Positions 30,033 to 37,029 of a stretch of 43,895 bases of DNA are shown piece after piece (the stretch's first letter is position 1; every line of letters starts with the position of its first letter). Both the position numbers and the translations under genes were made by a program. Below the pieces are notes generated by a model. That model was not told the origin of the DNA, made no database searches, and saw nothing but the letters and a program-made list of their open reading frames with translations. Location of the stretch: the IMG/VR virus record IMGVR_UViG_3300030339_002069, positions 1 through 43,895 of that record; one strand, given 5' to 3'. The stretch is from a virus.

Positions 30033-30200
30033 ATGAAAGTAAAAGCAATACTTGAATTAGATATGCCAGAAAAATGTATAGAATGTAGTCTTGTGGTTAA
30101 TGAAAAATTTTCGATTATATGGTGCAAAATTACTACAGAAGACTGTAAAGCCCCTTTTAAAAATAAGAATGATAATTGTCCATTAAAAATAAAAGAATAA
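30033..30200 (+). CDS. Cys-rich phage protein, 55 aa
   Basis: AGAGGAGAATATTG precedes ATG 30033. The layout MPEKCIECSL...CKIT...CKAP...C-P-L matches a very common small phage protein of unknown function (M-P-x-x-C-x-x-C-x-L...R-P-x-x-C-P-L), with five Cys residues probably binding zinc. Confidence 0.7.
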   Translation: MKVKAILELDMPEKCIECSLVVNEKFSIIWCKITTEDCKAPFKNKNDNCPLKIKE

Positions 30201-30237
30201 GTAAAATAGGAAATTCAAGTGGTTAAGGAGTAAACAT

Positions 30238-30618
30238 ATGTTTAATGAACGTTTAGAGAAATATAGAAATGAACTGCATTTAAATAAAAGACAAATGGCT
30301 GACAAATTAAACATAAGTGAAAGTTACTATAGTTTAATAGAAAGTGGTCATAGAAAACCTTCTAAGCGTGTTTTAAATAAGTTAGTATCTATTAGTAGTC
30401 TATCCGAAGAATACTGGCTATATGGAATCAATAAAGAGGAATATATAAATAATGAAATTGACTTTAAAAATCTTAAAAATGTGTTGAATGCTATTATAGA
30501 TTTGAATGTAATTGATAATTTAGATGAACTTTTTAATGGAATAATTTGTGCTGATAATTCTATAGAAAAATTATTAATTGAAGCATTAAAGAAAGATATT
30601 AAGGAACTTATAAAGTAA
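30238..30618 (+). CDS. XRE-family transcription regulator
   Basis: 126 aa; AAGGAGTAAACAT precedes the ATG. Residues 4-60 are an HTH_XRE domain (RLEKYRNELHLNKRQMADKL, then ISESYYSLIESGHRKPSKRV). The C-terminal half is an acidic helical dimerisation region. A phage Cro/CI-type regulator. Its target is not evident from adjacent DNA; the recurrent promoter elements of this window are one possibility. Confidence 0.85.
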   Translation: MFNERLEKYRNELHLNKRQMADKLNISESYYSLIESGHRKPSKRVLNKLVSISSLSEEYWLYGINKEEYINNEIDFKNLKNVLNAIIDLNVIDNLDELFNGIICADNSIEKLLIEALKKDIKELIK

Positions 30619-30641
30619 AAGTAAATATAGGAGGACTGAAA

Positions 30642-30854
30642 ATGGATAATTTCAAAATAACAATATATGACCTTGAAACAAAAGAATTATTAACAACAGA
30701 GATAATGAATTTTATACCAAGATGTGGAGATTATATTAATACTTGGTTTTATAAAAATGATACATCACATTATTTTAAAATTAAAGCCGTTCTTATAAAT
30801 GAAGGACTTAGTCAAAATATATATGTAGATATTAATGATGAATTTGAAATGTAA
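30642..30854 (+). CDS. Small hypothetical protein, 70 aa
   Basis: TAGGAGGACTGAAA precedes the ATG. The beta-strand pattern with F-I-P-R-C-G-D-Y-I and F-K-I-K-A-V-L recalls small phage barrels with an F-x-P-R-x-G-D motif; function unknown. Confidence 0.65.
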   Translation: MDNFKITIYDLETKELLTTEIMNFIPRCGDYINTWFYKNDTSHYFKIKAVLINEGLSQNIYVDINDEFEM

Positions 30855-30923
30855 TAAAAATCTGATTTTAAAGACTTATTTAAAATAGTTGTTAATTGGT
30901 TAATTGAGAAAGGAATGATAATA

Positions 30924-31346
30924 TTGAATAAATATGAAGTTATAAAACCCATGATGAAAGGAGAACAAATACTTGCAGAAGTAGGTGAAATTCTAACAGT
31001 TCGAGATAATGATAATCGTATAGGAGGTATAAAATGGTTAGCAAATAAGGATAATAAATTTATTTGTGATATAGGTAGTCCCCTTGAAAAAGAATGTTGT
31101 AAAATAACAGAAGTTTTTCAAACACCAAATATATTTATAGCATATGTAAATGATTTTCAATTAGAAAAAGTTTGGCACAGGTTTAATTCTTATGATGAAG
31201 TAATTATATACTTTAATACAATGAGCTTAAAAAGATGTAATTATATTAAATTAGAGATATGTGTTATTGACAATATAGAAAGAGAAGATATAAAAACAAT
31301 ATCAGATTTATTGGATTTCGCAAATATAAATAATGAGAATGAATAA
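30924..31346 (+). CDS. Hypothetical protein, 140 aa, probable TTG start
   Basis: The best start is TTG 30924, spaced 8 bases from GAAAGGA; the ATG at 30915 is fused to the ribosome binding site and too close. The N-terminal 60 residues look barrel-like (YEVIKPMMKGEQILAEVGEI), the rest alpha/beta with Cys at three positions. No family recognised. Confidence 0.65.
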   Translation: MNKYEVIKPMMKGEQILAEVGEILTVRDNDNRIGGIKWLANKDNKFICDIGSPLEKECCKITEVFQTPNIFIAYVNDFQLEKVWHRFNSYDEVIIYFNTMSLKRCNYIKLEICVIDNIEREDIKTISDLLDFANINNENE

Positions 31347-31359
31347 ATTCTTAGTTTTA

Positions 31360-31376
31360 TTGATAGTTATTATCAA
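31360..31376. promoter_or_regulatory. Fur-box-like palindrome before 31394
   Basis: TTGATA-GTTAT-TATCAA; TGATAGTTATTATCA differs at one position from the Firmicute Fur 7-1-7 consensus TGATAATNATTATCA. It lies just before a ribosome binding site, like the similar palindrome at 42769-42785. It may be an operator or simply a short hairpin. Confidence 0.35.
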
Positions 31377-31393
31377 TTAGAAAGGAGAAAATT

Positions 31394-31546
31394 ATGAATA
31401 ATTTAGATATAGCAGGACTATTAATTACTTATTCAGAAAAATGTAGAAAAGCAAGAGACGCAGAACATCTTAAAGAGATTGTAAGAGATTTAAAGAAAGA
31501 ATTAAATTCAGATGAAATCAAAAAATTAAGAATAATTGGTTCATAG
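31394..31546 (+). CDS. Small helical protein, 50 aa
   Basis: AAAGGAGAAAATT precedes ATG 31394. Amphipathic basic helices (SEKCRKARDAEHLKEIVRDL). No family recognised; a coiled-coil adaptor or small DNA-binding protein are both conceivable. Confidence 0.65.
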   Translation: MNNLDIAGLLITYSEKCRKARDAEHLKEIVRDLKKELNSDEIKKLRIIGS

Positions 31547-31597
31547 TATTTAGAACATAAACTATTATAAATAATAAAATAAAGGAGTGAGATAATT

Positions 31598-31756
31598 ATG
31601 ACTAAATCAACAGTTAAAAATTTAGCTAATAAATTAGGATATGACCTAGAAGTAAATTATAGTGCAATATATTTAATTAAAGATGATATGAAAATATTTA
31701 GGAAAAGTTATTCTTTAGCTTATAATTATCTTTATAGGTTAGAACATAGAAGATAA
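31598..31756 (+). CDS. Small basic protein, 52 aa
   Basis: AAAGGAGTGAGATAATT precedes ATG 31598. Starts MTKSTVKNLANKLGYDLEVN, then Tyr/Arg-rich (SYSLAYNYLYRLEHRR). Basic, probably nucleic-acid binding. No family recognised. Confidence 0.65.
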   Translation: MTKSTVKNLANKLGYDLEVNYSAIYLIKDDMKIFRKSYSLAYNYLYRLEHRR

Positions 31757-31801
31757 AATATATTAAAGTAACAATAAATATGAGAAAGAAGGAAATAAAC
31801 A

Positions 31802-32065
31802 ATGAGAACAATACCATTAACAGTAAATAATAGAAACATATTAATACAAAAGGAAGGAAACAGATATATTAAAGAAATTGAAATAAGAGAAGTTATTGAG
31901 GATATAGTTGAGAATAATTTAGAAATTCCAATAGATAAACTTATTAATTTAAGTGATATATGCGATAAAATGTTTTCTATCATGTATAAAGGAATTATAA
32001 CTACTATAGAAAAGATAAATGGTTTAGAAACACCGACTAATAATATAGTATTTGAGATATGCTAA
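31802..32065 (+). CDS. Hypothetical protein, 87 aa
   Basis: AAGAAGGAAATAAAC leader. Acidic/Ile-rich helical protein (EIEIREVIEDIVENNLEIPI). No family recognised. Last gene of this run before the RHH repressor region. Confidence 0.7.
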   Translation: MRTIPLTVNNRNILIQKEGNRYIKEIEIREVIEDIVENNLEIPIDKLINLSDICDKMFSIMYKGIITTIEKINGLETPTNNIVFEIC

Positions 32066-32106
32066 TTATGATATAATATAGAAAAAAATATTATGAGGTG
32101 TAATTT

Positions 32107-32118
32107 ATGGATATATAA
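32107..32118 (+). other. Possible 3-codon minigene (M-D-I-stop)
   Basis: ATG GAT ATA TAA, 7 bases after GAGGTG and downstream of TGATATAAT. Like those at 2899 and 21058 it ends ATA TAA. Chance occurrence cannot be excluded. Confidence 0.25.
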
Positions 32119-32179
32119 TCATAACCAAAGGAATAGGATAAATAATATTTAAAATACTGATTATATTGATAACTACCAA

Positions 32180-32208
32180 ACAACATAAATATATAGTATA
32201 ATAGTTGT
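32180..32208 (+). promoter_or_regulatory. Promoter and operator half-sites of the RHH repressor gene
   Basis: -10 TATAAT at 32197-32202 with a weak -35 TACCAA 17 bp upstream. ACAACAT (32180-32186) lies in the spacer and the inverse GTTGT (32204-32208) follows the -10. The same ACAACAT sequence recurs four times at the next promoter, implying autoregulation. Confidence 0.6.
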
Positions 32209-32227
32209 ATAAAAGGAGGTTTTACAA

Positions 32228-32380
32228 ATGGGAAGAAAAGCTATTAATACAACTATAGATGAAGATTTAATGAAAAAAATTAAATATTTAGCATTAGAAA
32301 AAGATTGTAATATTAATGACTTAATAGAAGAAGGATTATATTTTATTATTGAAAAATATGAAAATACTCAAGAGAAATAA
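32228..32380 (+). CDS. Ribbon-helix-helix (CopG/Arc-type) repressor, 50 aa
   Basis: AAGGAGGTTTTACAA precedes ATG 32228. The pattern AINTTIDEDLMKKIKYLALE then C-N-I-N-D-L-I-E-E-G-L-Y-F-I-I-E-K is a complete ribbon-helix-helix fold: one beta strand, two helices, G between helix and end. Such dimers bind short repeated sites, and matching ACAACAT/ATGTTGT sites flank the gene on both sides. Most likely it represses itself and the gene at 32505. Confidence 0.85.
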   Translation: MGRKAINTTIDEDLMKKIKYLALEKDCNINDLIEEGLYFIIEKYENTQEK

Positions 32381-32394
32381 AAACATCTCTTGGG
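32367..32394 (+). terminator. Hairpin overlapping the stop of the RHH gene
   Basis: CTCAAGAGA (32367-32375) pairs with TCTCTTGGG (32386-32394), one G-U pair; pyrimidine-rich but not a strict U-run after it. Confidence 0.5.
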
Positions 32395-32425
32395 TCTCTC
32401 CTATAATATTTTAAAATATTAATAT

Positions 32426-32482
32426 ATGTTGTTGACAACATAACAACATGGTGATATTATAAAGATATCAACAAAACAACAT
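32426..32482 (+). promoter_or_regulatory. Consensus promoter with four ACAACAT operator copies
   Basis: -35 TTGACA (32432-32437), 17-bp spacer, -10 TATTAT (32455-32460). The palindrome ATGTTGT-TG-ACAACAT (32426-32441) covers the -35, with direct copies at 32443-32449 and 32476-32482. RHH binding here would block RNA polymerase. Confidence 0.75.
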
Positions 32483-32504
32483 GAATTAAGAGGAGAGATG
32501 TTAA

Positions 32505-32831
32505 ATGTGTAATAAAACAATGAATAATGACCAAGAAGATTATGGATTATATGATAGGAACGAAGAATACTTAAACTTTATGGATTTTATCAGTACCAAT
32601 CAAAATAATGTAGTAGCAATAAATACTGATAGAGAAGAAGATACGAGGGTATTAGAAGATATTAATGATTTCTTTAAAGTTTATAATATTGACGTTGGAA
32701 GAATTGATATGGATTTTATTAGTTGTGTATACATAGATTTTGGTTTGGAAGATAGAAGTAGAATAAATGTAATTTTTAAGGTGAATGGGATTAATAAGAG
32801 ATTTACTTTTGAAGTTGTGGAAGAATGCTAA
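32505..32831 (+). CDS. Acidic hypothetical protein, 108 aa, RHH-regulated
   Basis: AGAGGAGAGATGTTAA precedes the ATG. Strongly acidic (Asp/Glu-rich, NNDQEDYGLYDRNEEYLNF start). It is controlled by the strong promoter that the RHH repressor seems to occupy, so it should be silent until derepressed. No family recognised; acidity would fit a DNA mimic or protein inhibitor, which is speculation. Confidence 0.7.
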   Translation: MCNKTMNNDQEDYGLYDRNEEYLNFMDFISTNQNNVVAINTDREEDTRVLEDINDFFKVYNIDVGRIDMDFISCVYIDFGLEDRSRINVIFKVNGINKRFTFEVVEEC

Positions 32832-32878
32832 ATTAGATTTAAATTAAAAAAAACAATGAAAGGAGTTAACAGCTAAAA

Positions 32879-34393
32879 ATGAATAAAGTATTTTTAGATA
32901 ATTTACCTCAAGATTATAATGAAAAAACTAATAAAAAAGTTATTCATTGGAGCAAAATAGTAGGGTTATTTATATTTTTTATTTATAACAATATTAAAGG
33001 AACAATGGAGATAGTAAAATACAACAAAAAAGGATATTTAACAGTAAAGTATAACAATAGATTATTTGATATTAGTATAGCTAGTATATATGGATGTAAT
33101 TTGGGTAAAATATTAGGAACAGTAACATCTGAATTTAAAATAGAAATAGGAGAAAACATAAAAGACAATAAAAGAGATATTACTATTACTAATAGAAAAA
33201 TAATACAAAAAGAAAACACAGATAAATTAGGTAGAAAGAGTATTGCAAAAGAAAAATGGTATCAATATCATTGTAACGAGTGTGGTTTTGAATGTGGGGA
33301 ATATTATTATCAGCAAGAATATAAAGAAGAATATTGGATAATTGAAAGTAGTTTATTAAATAATAGTGGTTGTGCTTGTTGCTCTAATCCGTCTAAAATT
33401 GTAGTTGTTGGTTACAATGATATTCCTACAACTGCTCCTTGGATGATTAAATATTTTCAAGGTGGTTATGATGAAGCTAAGAAATATACTAGAAGAAGTA
33501 GAGAAGAAATAATCCCTATTTGTCCCGATTGTGGACAAATTAAAGATAAAAAGATGAGAATTCAAAATATTTATTTACGTAAATCTATTGGTTGTAAAAA
33601 ATGCAGTGATAATATAAGTTACCCAAGTAAAATAATGTTTAATATATTAGAACAACTACAAATAGATTTTGAGACAGAATATAATCCAGAATGGTGTAAA
33701 TATTTATTTAAAGACAAACCAAGACGAGGATTATATGATTTTTATTTTAAATTAAATGATAAAAAATATATAACCGAGATGGACGGGGCATGGCATACCA
33801 ACGATAATAATATAAGTGGACAAACTAAAATGGAATCAAAATATATAGATGATGAAAAAGACAGATTAGCTATTGAACATAGAATTGAGAAACCTATTAG
33901 AATTGATTCAGAAATATCTGATTTAGAATATATTAAACAAAATATACTTAAATCAAAATTAAATGAATTATTTAATTTGAGTAAAATTGATTGGAAGAAA
34001 GTTGAAGAATTTGCATTATCAAATTTAGTAAAAGTAGCTTGTGAATATAAAAATAATAATACTGATTTAACTACTAGAGATATAGGAAAGACAATGAAAC
34101 TAAGTATATCTACCATAATAGATTATTTAAAGAAAGGAAGTAGTATTGGTTGGTGTAATTACAATGTCAAAGAAGAGCGAGTAAAAAGTAGTATTCACAA
34201 TGGAAAGGCAAATGGTAAGAGTGTGGAAATGTTTAATAAAAATGGAATTAGCTTAGGTATATTTTCATCTTGTGCCGAATTAGGAAGAAAAAGCTTAGAA
34301 TTATTTGGAGTTAATTTAAATGCTTCAGGAATAGCTAGGGTGTGTACAGGTGAAAGAAAACAATATAAAAATTATACATTTTTATATATATAA
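32879..34393 (+). CDS. Free-standing homing endonuclease (EDxHD/PD-(D/E)XK-like) with zinc ribbons
   Basis: 504 aa; AAAGGAGTTAACAGC precedes the ATG. Residues about 120-245 hold several Cys pairs (CNECGFECG, CACC, CPDCG, CKKCS). Residues about 248-340 contain PSKIMFNILEQLQIDFETEY, YDFYF and E-M-D-G-A-W-H, the layout of Vsr/EDxHD-type homing nucleases. An HTH-like segment (TTRDIGKTMKLSISTIIDYL) and a C-terminal NUMOD/IENR-type repeat (VEMFNKNGISLGIFSSCAEL...ARVCTGERKQYKNYTFLYI) follow. The host gene it spreads into is not visible; it sits between operons, so it moves as a free-standing element. Confidence 0.75.
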   Translation: MNKVFLDNLPQDYNEKTNKKVIHWSKIVGLFIFFIYNNIKGTMEIVKYNKKGYLTVKYNNRLFDISIASIYGCNLGKILGTVTSEFKIEIGENIKDNKRDITITNRKIIQKENTDKLGRKSIAKEKWYQYHCNECGFECGEYYYQQEYKEEYWIIESSLLNNSGCACCSNPSKIVVVGYNDIPTTAPWMIKYFQGGYDEAKKYTRRSREEIIPICPDCGQIKDKKMRIQNIYLRKSIGCKKCSDNISYPSKIMFNILEQLQIDFETEYNPEWCKYLFKDKPRRGLYDFYFKLNDKKYITEMDGAWHTNDNNISGQTKMESKYIDDEKDRLAIEHRIEKPIRIDSEISDLEYIKQNILKSKLNELFNLSKIDWKKVEEFALSNLVKVACEYKNNNTDLTTRDIGKTMKLSISTIIDYLKKGSSIGWCNYNVKEERVKSSIHNGKANGKSVEMFNKNGISLGIFSSCAELGRKSLELFGVNLNASGIARVCTGERKQYKNYTFLYI

Positions 34394-34485
34394 TTATAGT
34401 CACCATTATATAGCAAGGACTTCTAATAACACTTAATATCAAGATAAATCAAATATTTTATATTAATATTAGAAGATAGTTTATA

Positions 34486-34517
34486 GACTAGGAATACAAA
34501 TTTTTCCTAGTCCTTTT
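34486..34517. terminator. Bidirectional terminator between convergent genes
   Basis: GACTAGGAA (34486-34494) pairs with TTCCTAGTC (34504-34512), flanked by A/T runs on both sides. It ends the rightward homing-endonuclease gene and the leftward XRE gene, whose stop is at 34525. Confidence 0.8.
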
Positions 34518-34524
34518 AATCCAA

Positions 34525-34821
34525 TTAAATATAATATTGTAAGTTTTCTTCAGCAACATCTTCATAATTAACTTTATCTTTTTTAGAACATGACTCTCTT
34601 ATCTCACAATTCATGCACGAGTAAAACAAAATATCCTTCGGACAAATCTTTAAAGCTAAAGAGATACTTTTTAACAATGCAAGCTGGGGCGAGCGTTTCC
34701 TTATAATATTGTCAGCTTCTAATAAAGATATTTGTTGTTGACTGGTACCTACTAACTCGGCAAGCTCATTTTGCGTGATACGTCGTAATTGCCTATATTT
34801 TTTAATATACAATATATACAT
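34525..34821 (-). CDS. XRE-family repressor
   Basis: 98 aa on the minus strand. Residues about 8-62 are an HTH_XRE domain (YRQLRRITQNELAELVGTSQ, QQISLLEAD), followed by four Cys in the tail (CMNCEIRESC), an unusual possible metal site. Its promoter (34860-34888) overlaps inverted TTCGACAA/TTGTCGAA sites, indicating autorepression, and it faces the lysogeny-type genes at 35217-38112 across a 395-base control region. Likely a switch regulator. Confidence 0.9.
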   Translation of the reverse strand: MYILYIKKYRQLRRITQNELAELVGTSQQQISLLEADNIIRKRSPQLALLKSISLALKICPKDILFYSCMNCEIRESCSKKDKVNYEDVAEENLQYYI

Positions 34822-34833
34822 AATACCACCACT

Positions 34834-34888
34834 TTCGACAAACTTTATTGTTTACAAATAGTATAACATGAAAATATTGTCGAATCAA
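34834..34888 (-). promoter_or_regulatory. XRE promoter with TTCGACAA/TTGTCGAA operator pair
   Basis: Minus-strand -35 TTGATT (34888-34883), 17-bp spacer, TG-T-TATACT (-10 at 34865-34860). The inverted repeats TTCGACAA (34834-34841) and TTGTCGAA (34877-34884) bracket the start region; the second overlaps the -35. Between this and 35026 lies an inverted pair TGGGTGTTG/ACACCCA (about 34934 and 34979) of unknown role. Confidence 0.7.
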
Positions 34889-35026
34889 TAGGTAATTGTA
34901 ACCAAATATAAAAAATAAAGATGTTTTTACAACTGGGTGTTGTACCTATTAGTTTAAAATGAGTATATAATAAAAATACACCCAAAACACTAATTAATAA
35001 ATATCATAATAACCGATAAAAATATA

Positions 35027-35078
35027 TTGACTAAGGACACTTTCGGTAGTAAAATAAATATATGGGGAATGTACGTTC
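35027..35078 (+). promoter_or_regulatory. Rightward promoter with LexA-like box
   Basis: -35 TTGACT (35027-35032), 17-bp spacer, -10 TAAAAT (35050-35055). Twelve bases later GAATGTACGTTC (35067-35078) matches the Bacillus/Clostridium SOS box CGAACRNRYGTTYG at 11 of 13 fixed positions, in the initially transcribed region where LexA would block elongation or initiation. Confidence 0.55.
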
Positions 35079-35122
35079 GTATAGGGTAATGAAAATAAAA
35101 TCTAATAAAGGTAAAAATTAAC

Positions 35123-35149
35123 TTGATAATTACTTTAATATGTTATACA
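35123..35149 (+). promoter_or_regulatory. Second promoter for 35217-35474
   Basis: TTGATA (35123-35128), 15-bp spacer, TATACA (35144-35149) with TGT just before (extended -10). Confidence 0.5.
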
Positions 35150-35216
35150 ATAATAAATAAGGACAAACTATTTGTTTAATTTGTTTTTAAATATATAAAT
35201 ATGGGGAGAGATAAAT

Positions 35217-35474
35217 ATGGTAGAAATAACAAAACAAGAAAAAATGGAATTAGAATTAGGTTGCTTTGTAGATGATTATAGTAAGGAAATGATGTATGTA
35301 GGAATAGTTGGCGAAGACAGTATAGTTTGTTATGGATATGAACTACTAGATAAATTAGGAATTAAGACTTTCAATTATAGTGGATTAACATTAGCTGAAT
35401 ACATACAACAGAGTAATGAGGAAAAAATGAATGTTATAGTTGATAATATTAAATATGAAATTGGATTATTGTAA
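35217..35474 (+). CDS. Small hypothetical protein, 85 aa
   Basis: GGGGAGAGATAAAT precedes the ATG. Acidic alpha/beta protein (LELGCFVDDYSKEMMYVGIV; EYIQQSNEEKMNVIVDNIKY). No family recognised. First rightward gene from the divergent control region, so it may take part in the lysis-lysogeny decision. Confidence 0.7.
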   Translation: MVEITKQEKMELELGCFVDDYSKEMMYVGIVGEDSIVCYGYELLDKLGIKTFNYSGLTLAEYIQQSNEEKMNVIVDNIKYEIGLL

Positions 35475-35499
35475 CCAATATTATTAATTATGAAATATA

Positions 35500-35559
35500 T
35501 TAAATTATCAAAATTATTTAATAAAAACTCTTGATTTAATTTATTTTGTGTATTATAAT
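35500..35559 (+). promoter_or_regulatory. TTAAA-class promoter for 35598-38112
   Basis: TTAAA at 35500-35504, -35 TTGATT at 35531-35536 (31 bp later, one turn beyond the 21-23 group), 17-bp spacer, -10 TATAAT at 35554-35559. If the downstream protein binds the element, this is an autoregulatory site. Confidence 0.75.
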
Positions 35560-35597
35560 TAATTAATGAAATAAATTAATGAAGGAGTGTAACTAAT

Positions 35598-37028
35598 ATG
35601 GAAAATAATAATAACATTTATATAATGCAAAACTTACCATTGGAATTAACATTAGCAATAAAAAATAATGTTTCAGATATGAAATTACAAAGAAGATTAA
35701 ATGAATTGTTTGCAGAAAAGGGATTAAGCACTAATACAGTTTACGAATTATTTAATAATACGTTAGACCCAGAAAAATTAGACAAGATAGAAACAATAGC
35801 ACTATCGATGGAAATATATAAAGAAACGAATAACGAAAAAATAAATCCTAATAATTATTATAGTGATTCAGATATTCAAGGTTATAATTCTTATATTCCA
35901 AAAGATTATGATAAGATGGATTTATTAAACTTAAAAAATGTAACTAAAATTAATGAATATGAATACTCAGTATATATGTCTTGGGAATTATTATCTAAGA
36001 TAAGAAAAAACAGATTATACACTCATGAAAAAGAAATTCAAAGAGCACCAAAATATGTAACACTTCCTAATGGAGAAGTAGTTTTAAAAGAAAATTTGAA
36101 TTTAGAAGGCGTAGAAGATTTAAAACAAAGATTTAAGTCAAGAGATATTAAAGTAACTACAATAACATTTGCTTTATTACTACAAAAGGGGAAACAAGCA
36201 AAATATCAATTTGATGAATACAAACCTAAAGAAGGTATGAAAGTAGATGAAGTTGAAAAAACAAAAGAACAGTTTGGAATACTAGGTGATATGTTTATAA
36301 AACCTGATTTTAACAAAGAATCTCCCAATTATGCTCCGTTCATTATAAGTGACGGAAATCATAGATTTACTGCTGGGTGTGATGCTTTTGAAGAAAAGAA
36401 ATTACATGGTCAAAAACTAGAAGGTGGATTAATGGTATCTATTCATATTAGCGATTCAGTTGAAGAAAAGATTTTCGTCGATGACATTTTTAAACGTAGT
36501 GATACTGATATTGAATGGAGACAAAGTATGGTAGAAACAGATTCAAGTAAATGTGTTGATGAATTAATTAAAAAAATTGATTTATTTAAAGATAATTCAA
36601 TTGCAAGAATATTTGAAGAAATGAAAATAAATAAATCTTTAACTTATTCTACGATATTAAAGAAAGCGATTGACGAAACTAATATAAATTTAACTGATAA
36701 AGTAGAAGTTAAATTTGATACAGATGCTATGTCATCTATAATCAACGAATTAATAAGTCATTTATTAAATAGAAGTAATATGTTCGTTGATTTAAAACAC
36801 ATGAAAGAAAGTAGTTATTTATTAGATAGTGGAATGTTTGCTGGGTATATAGCAATAGCATATGCTCTAAAAGATACTTGGGACGTAGACAAAATGATTA
36901 ACATTGCTATTAAGTTATTAGAATTAAACAAGGGAAACGAAATTAGGAAAATGAAGTTAGACCAAAAGAGTGTTAATATTAAAAATGTATATGAGTTCTT
37001 TAGTAACTTAGTAAAGGAGATGAAGTAA
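35598..37028 (+). CDS. DGQHR/ParB-like protein (YopQ-like position)
   Basis: 476 aa; AAGGAGTGTAACTA precedes the ATG. Central signatures E-I-Q-R-A-P-K (146-152) and IISDGNHRFTAG (249-260) match the DGQHR/ParB-N fold (Q-R-x-x-x ... D-G-x-H-R), as in DndB-like and ParB-like proteins, which handle DNA or nucleotides. The N-terminal 100 residues contain an HTH-like stretch (LQRRLNELFAEKGLSTNTVY). The C-terminal 200 residues are helical. It is fused in operon (1 base apart) to the recombinase-fold gene at 37030, the same kind of pair as yopQ-yopR in the SPbeta lysogeny module. No dnd genes are nearby, so DNA sulfur modification is unlikely. Confidence 0.65.
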   Translation: MENNNNIYIMQNLPLELTLAIKNNVSDMKLQRRLNELFAEKGLSTNTVYELFNNTLDPEKLDKIETIALSMEIYKETNNEKINPNNYYSDSDIQGYNSYIPKDYDKMDLLNLKNVTKINEYEYSVYMSWELLSKIRKNRLYTHEKEIQRAPKYVTLPNGEVVLKENLNLEGVEDLKQRFKSRDIKVTTITFALLLQKGKQAKYQFDEYKPKEGMKVDEVEKTKEQFGILGDMFIKPDFNKESPNYAPFIISDGNHRFTAGCDAFEEKKLHGQKLEGGLMVSIHISDSVEEKIFVDDIFKRSDTDIEWRQSMVETDSSKCVDELIKKIDLFKDNSIARIFEEMKINKSLTYSTILKKAIDETNINLTDKVEVKFDTDAMSSIINELISHLLNRSNMFVDLKHMKESSYLLDSGMFAGYIAIAYALKDTWDVDKMINIAIKLLELNKGNEIRKMKLDQKSVNIKNVYEFFSNLVKEMK

Positions 37029-37029
37029 T

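Noticed and set aside
35598-37028. DndB-type DNA phosphorothioation protein
   Set aside because: The DGNHR and QR signatures are compatible, but no dndA/C/D/E-like genes are present and the operon partner is a recombinase-fold protein, so a phage regulatory role fits better.
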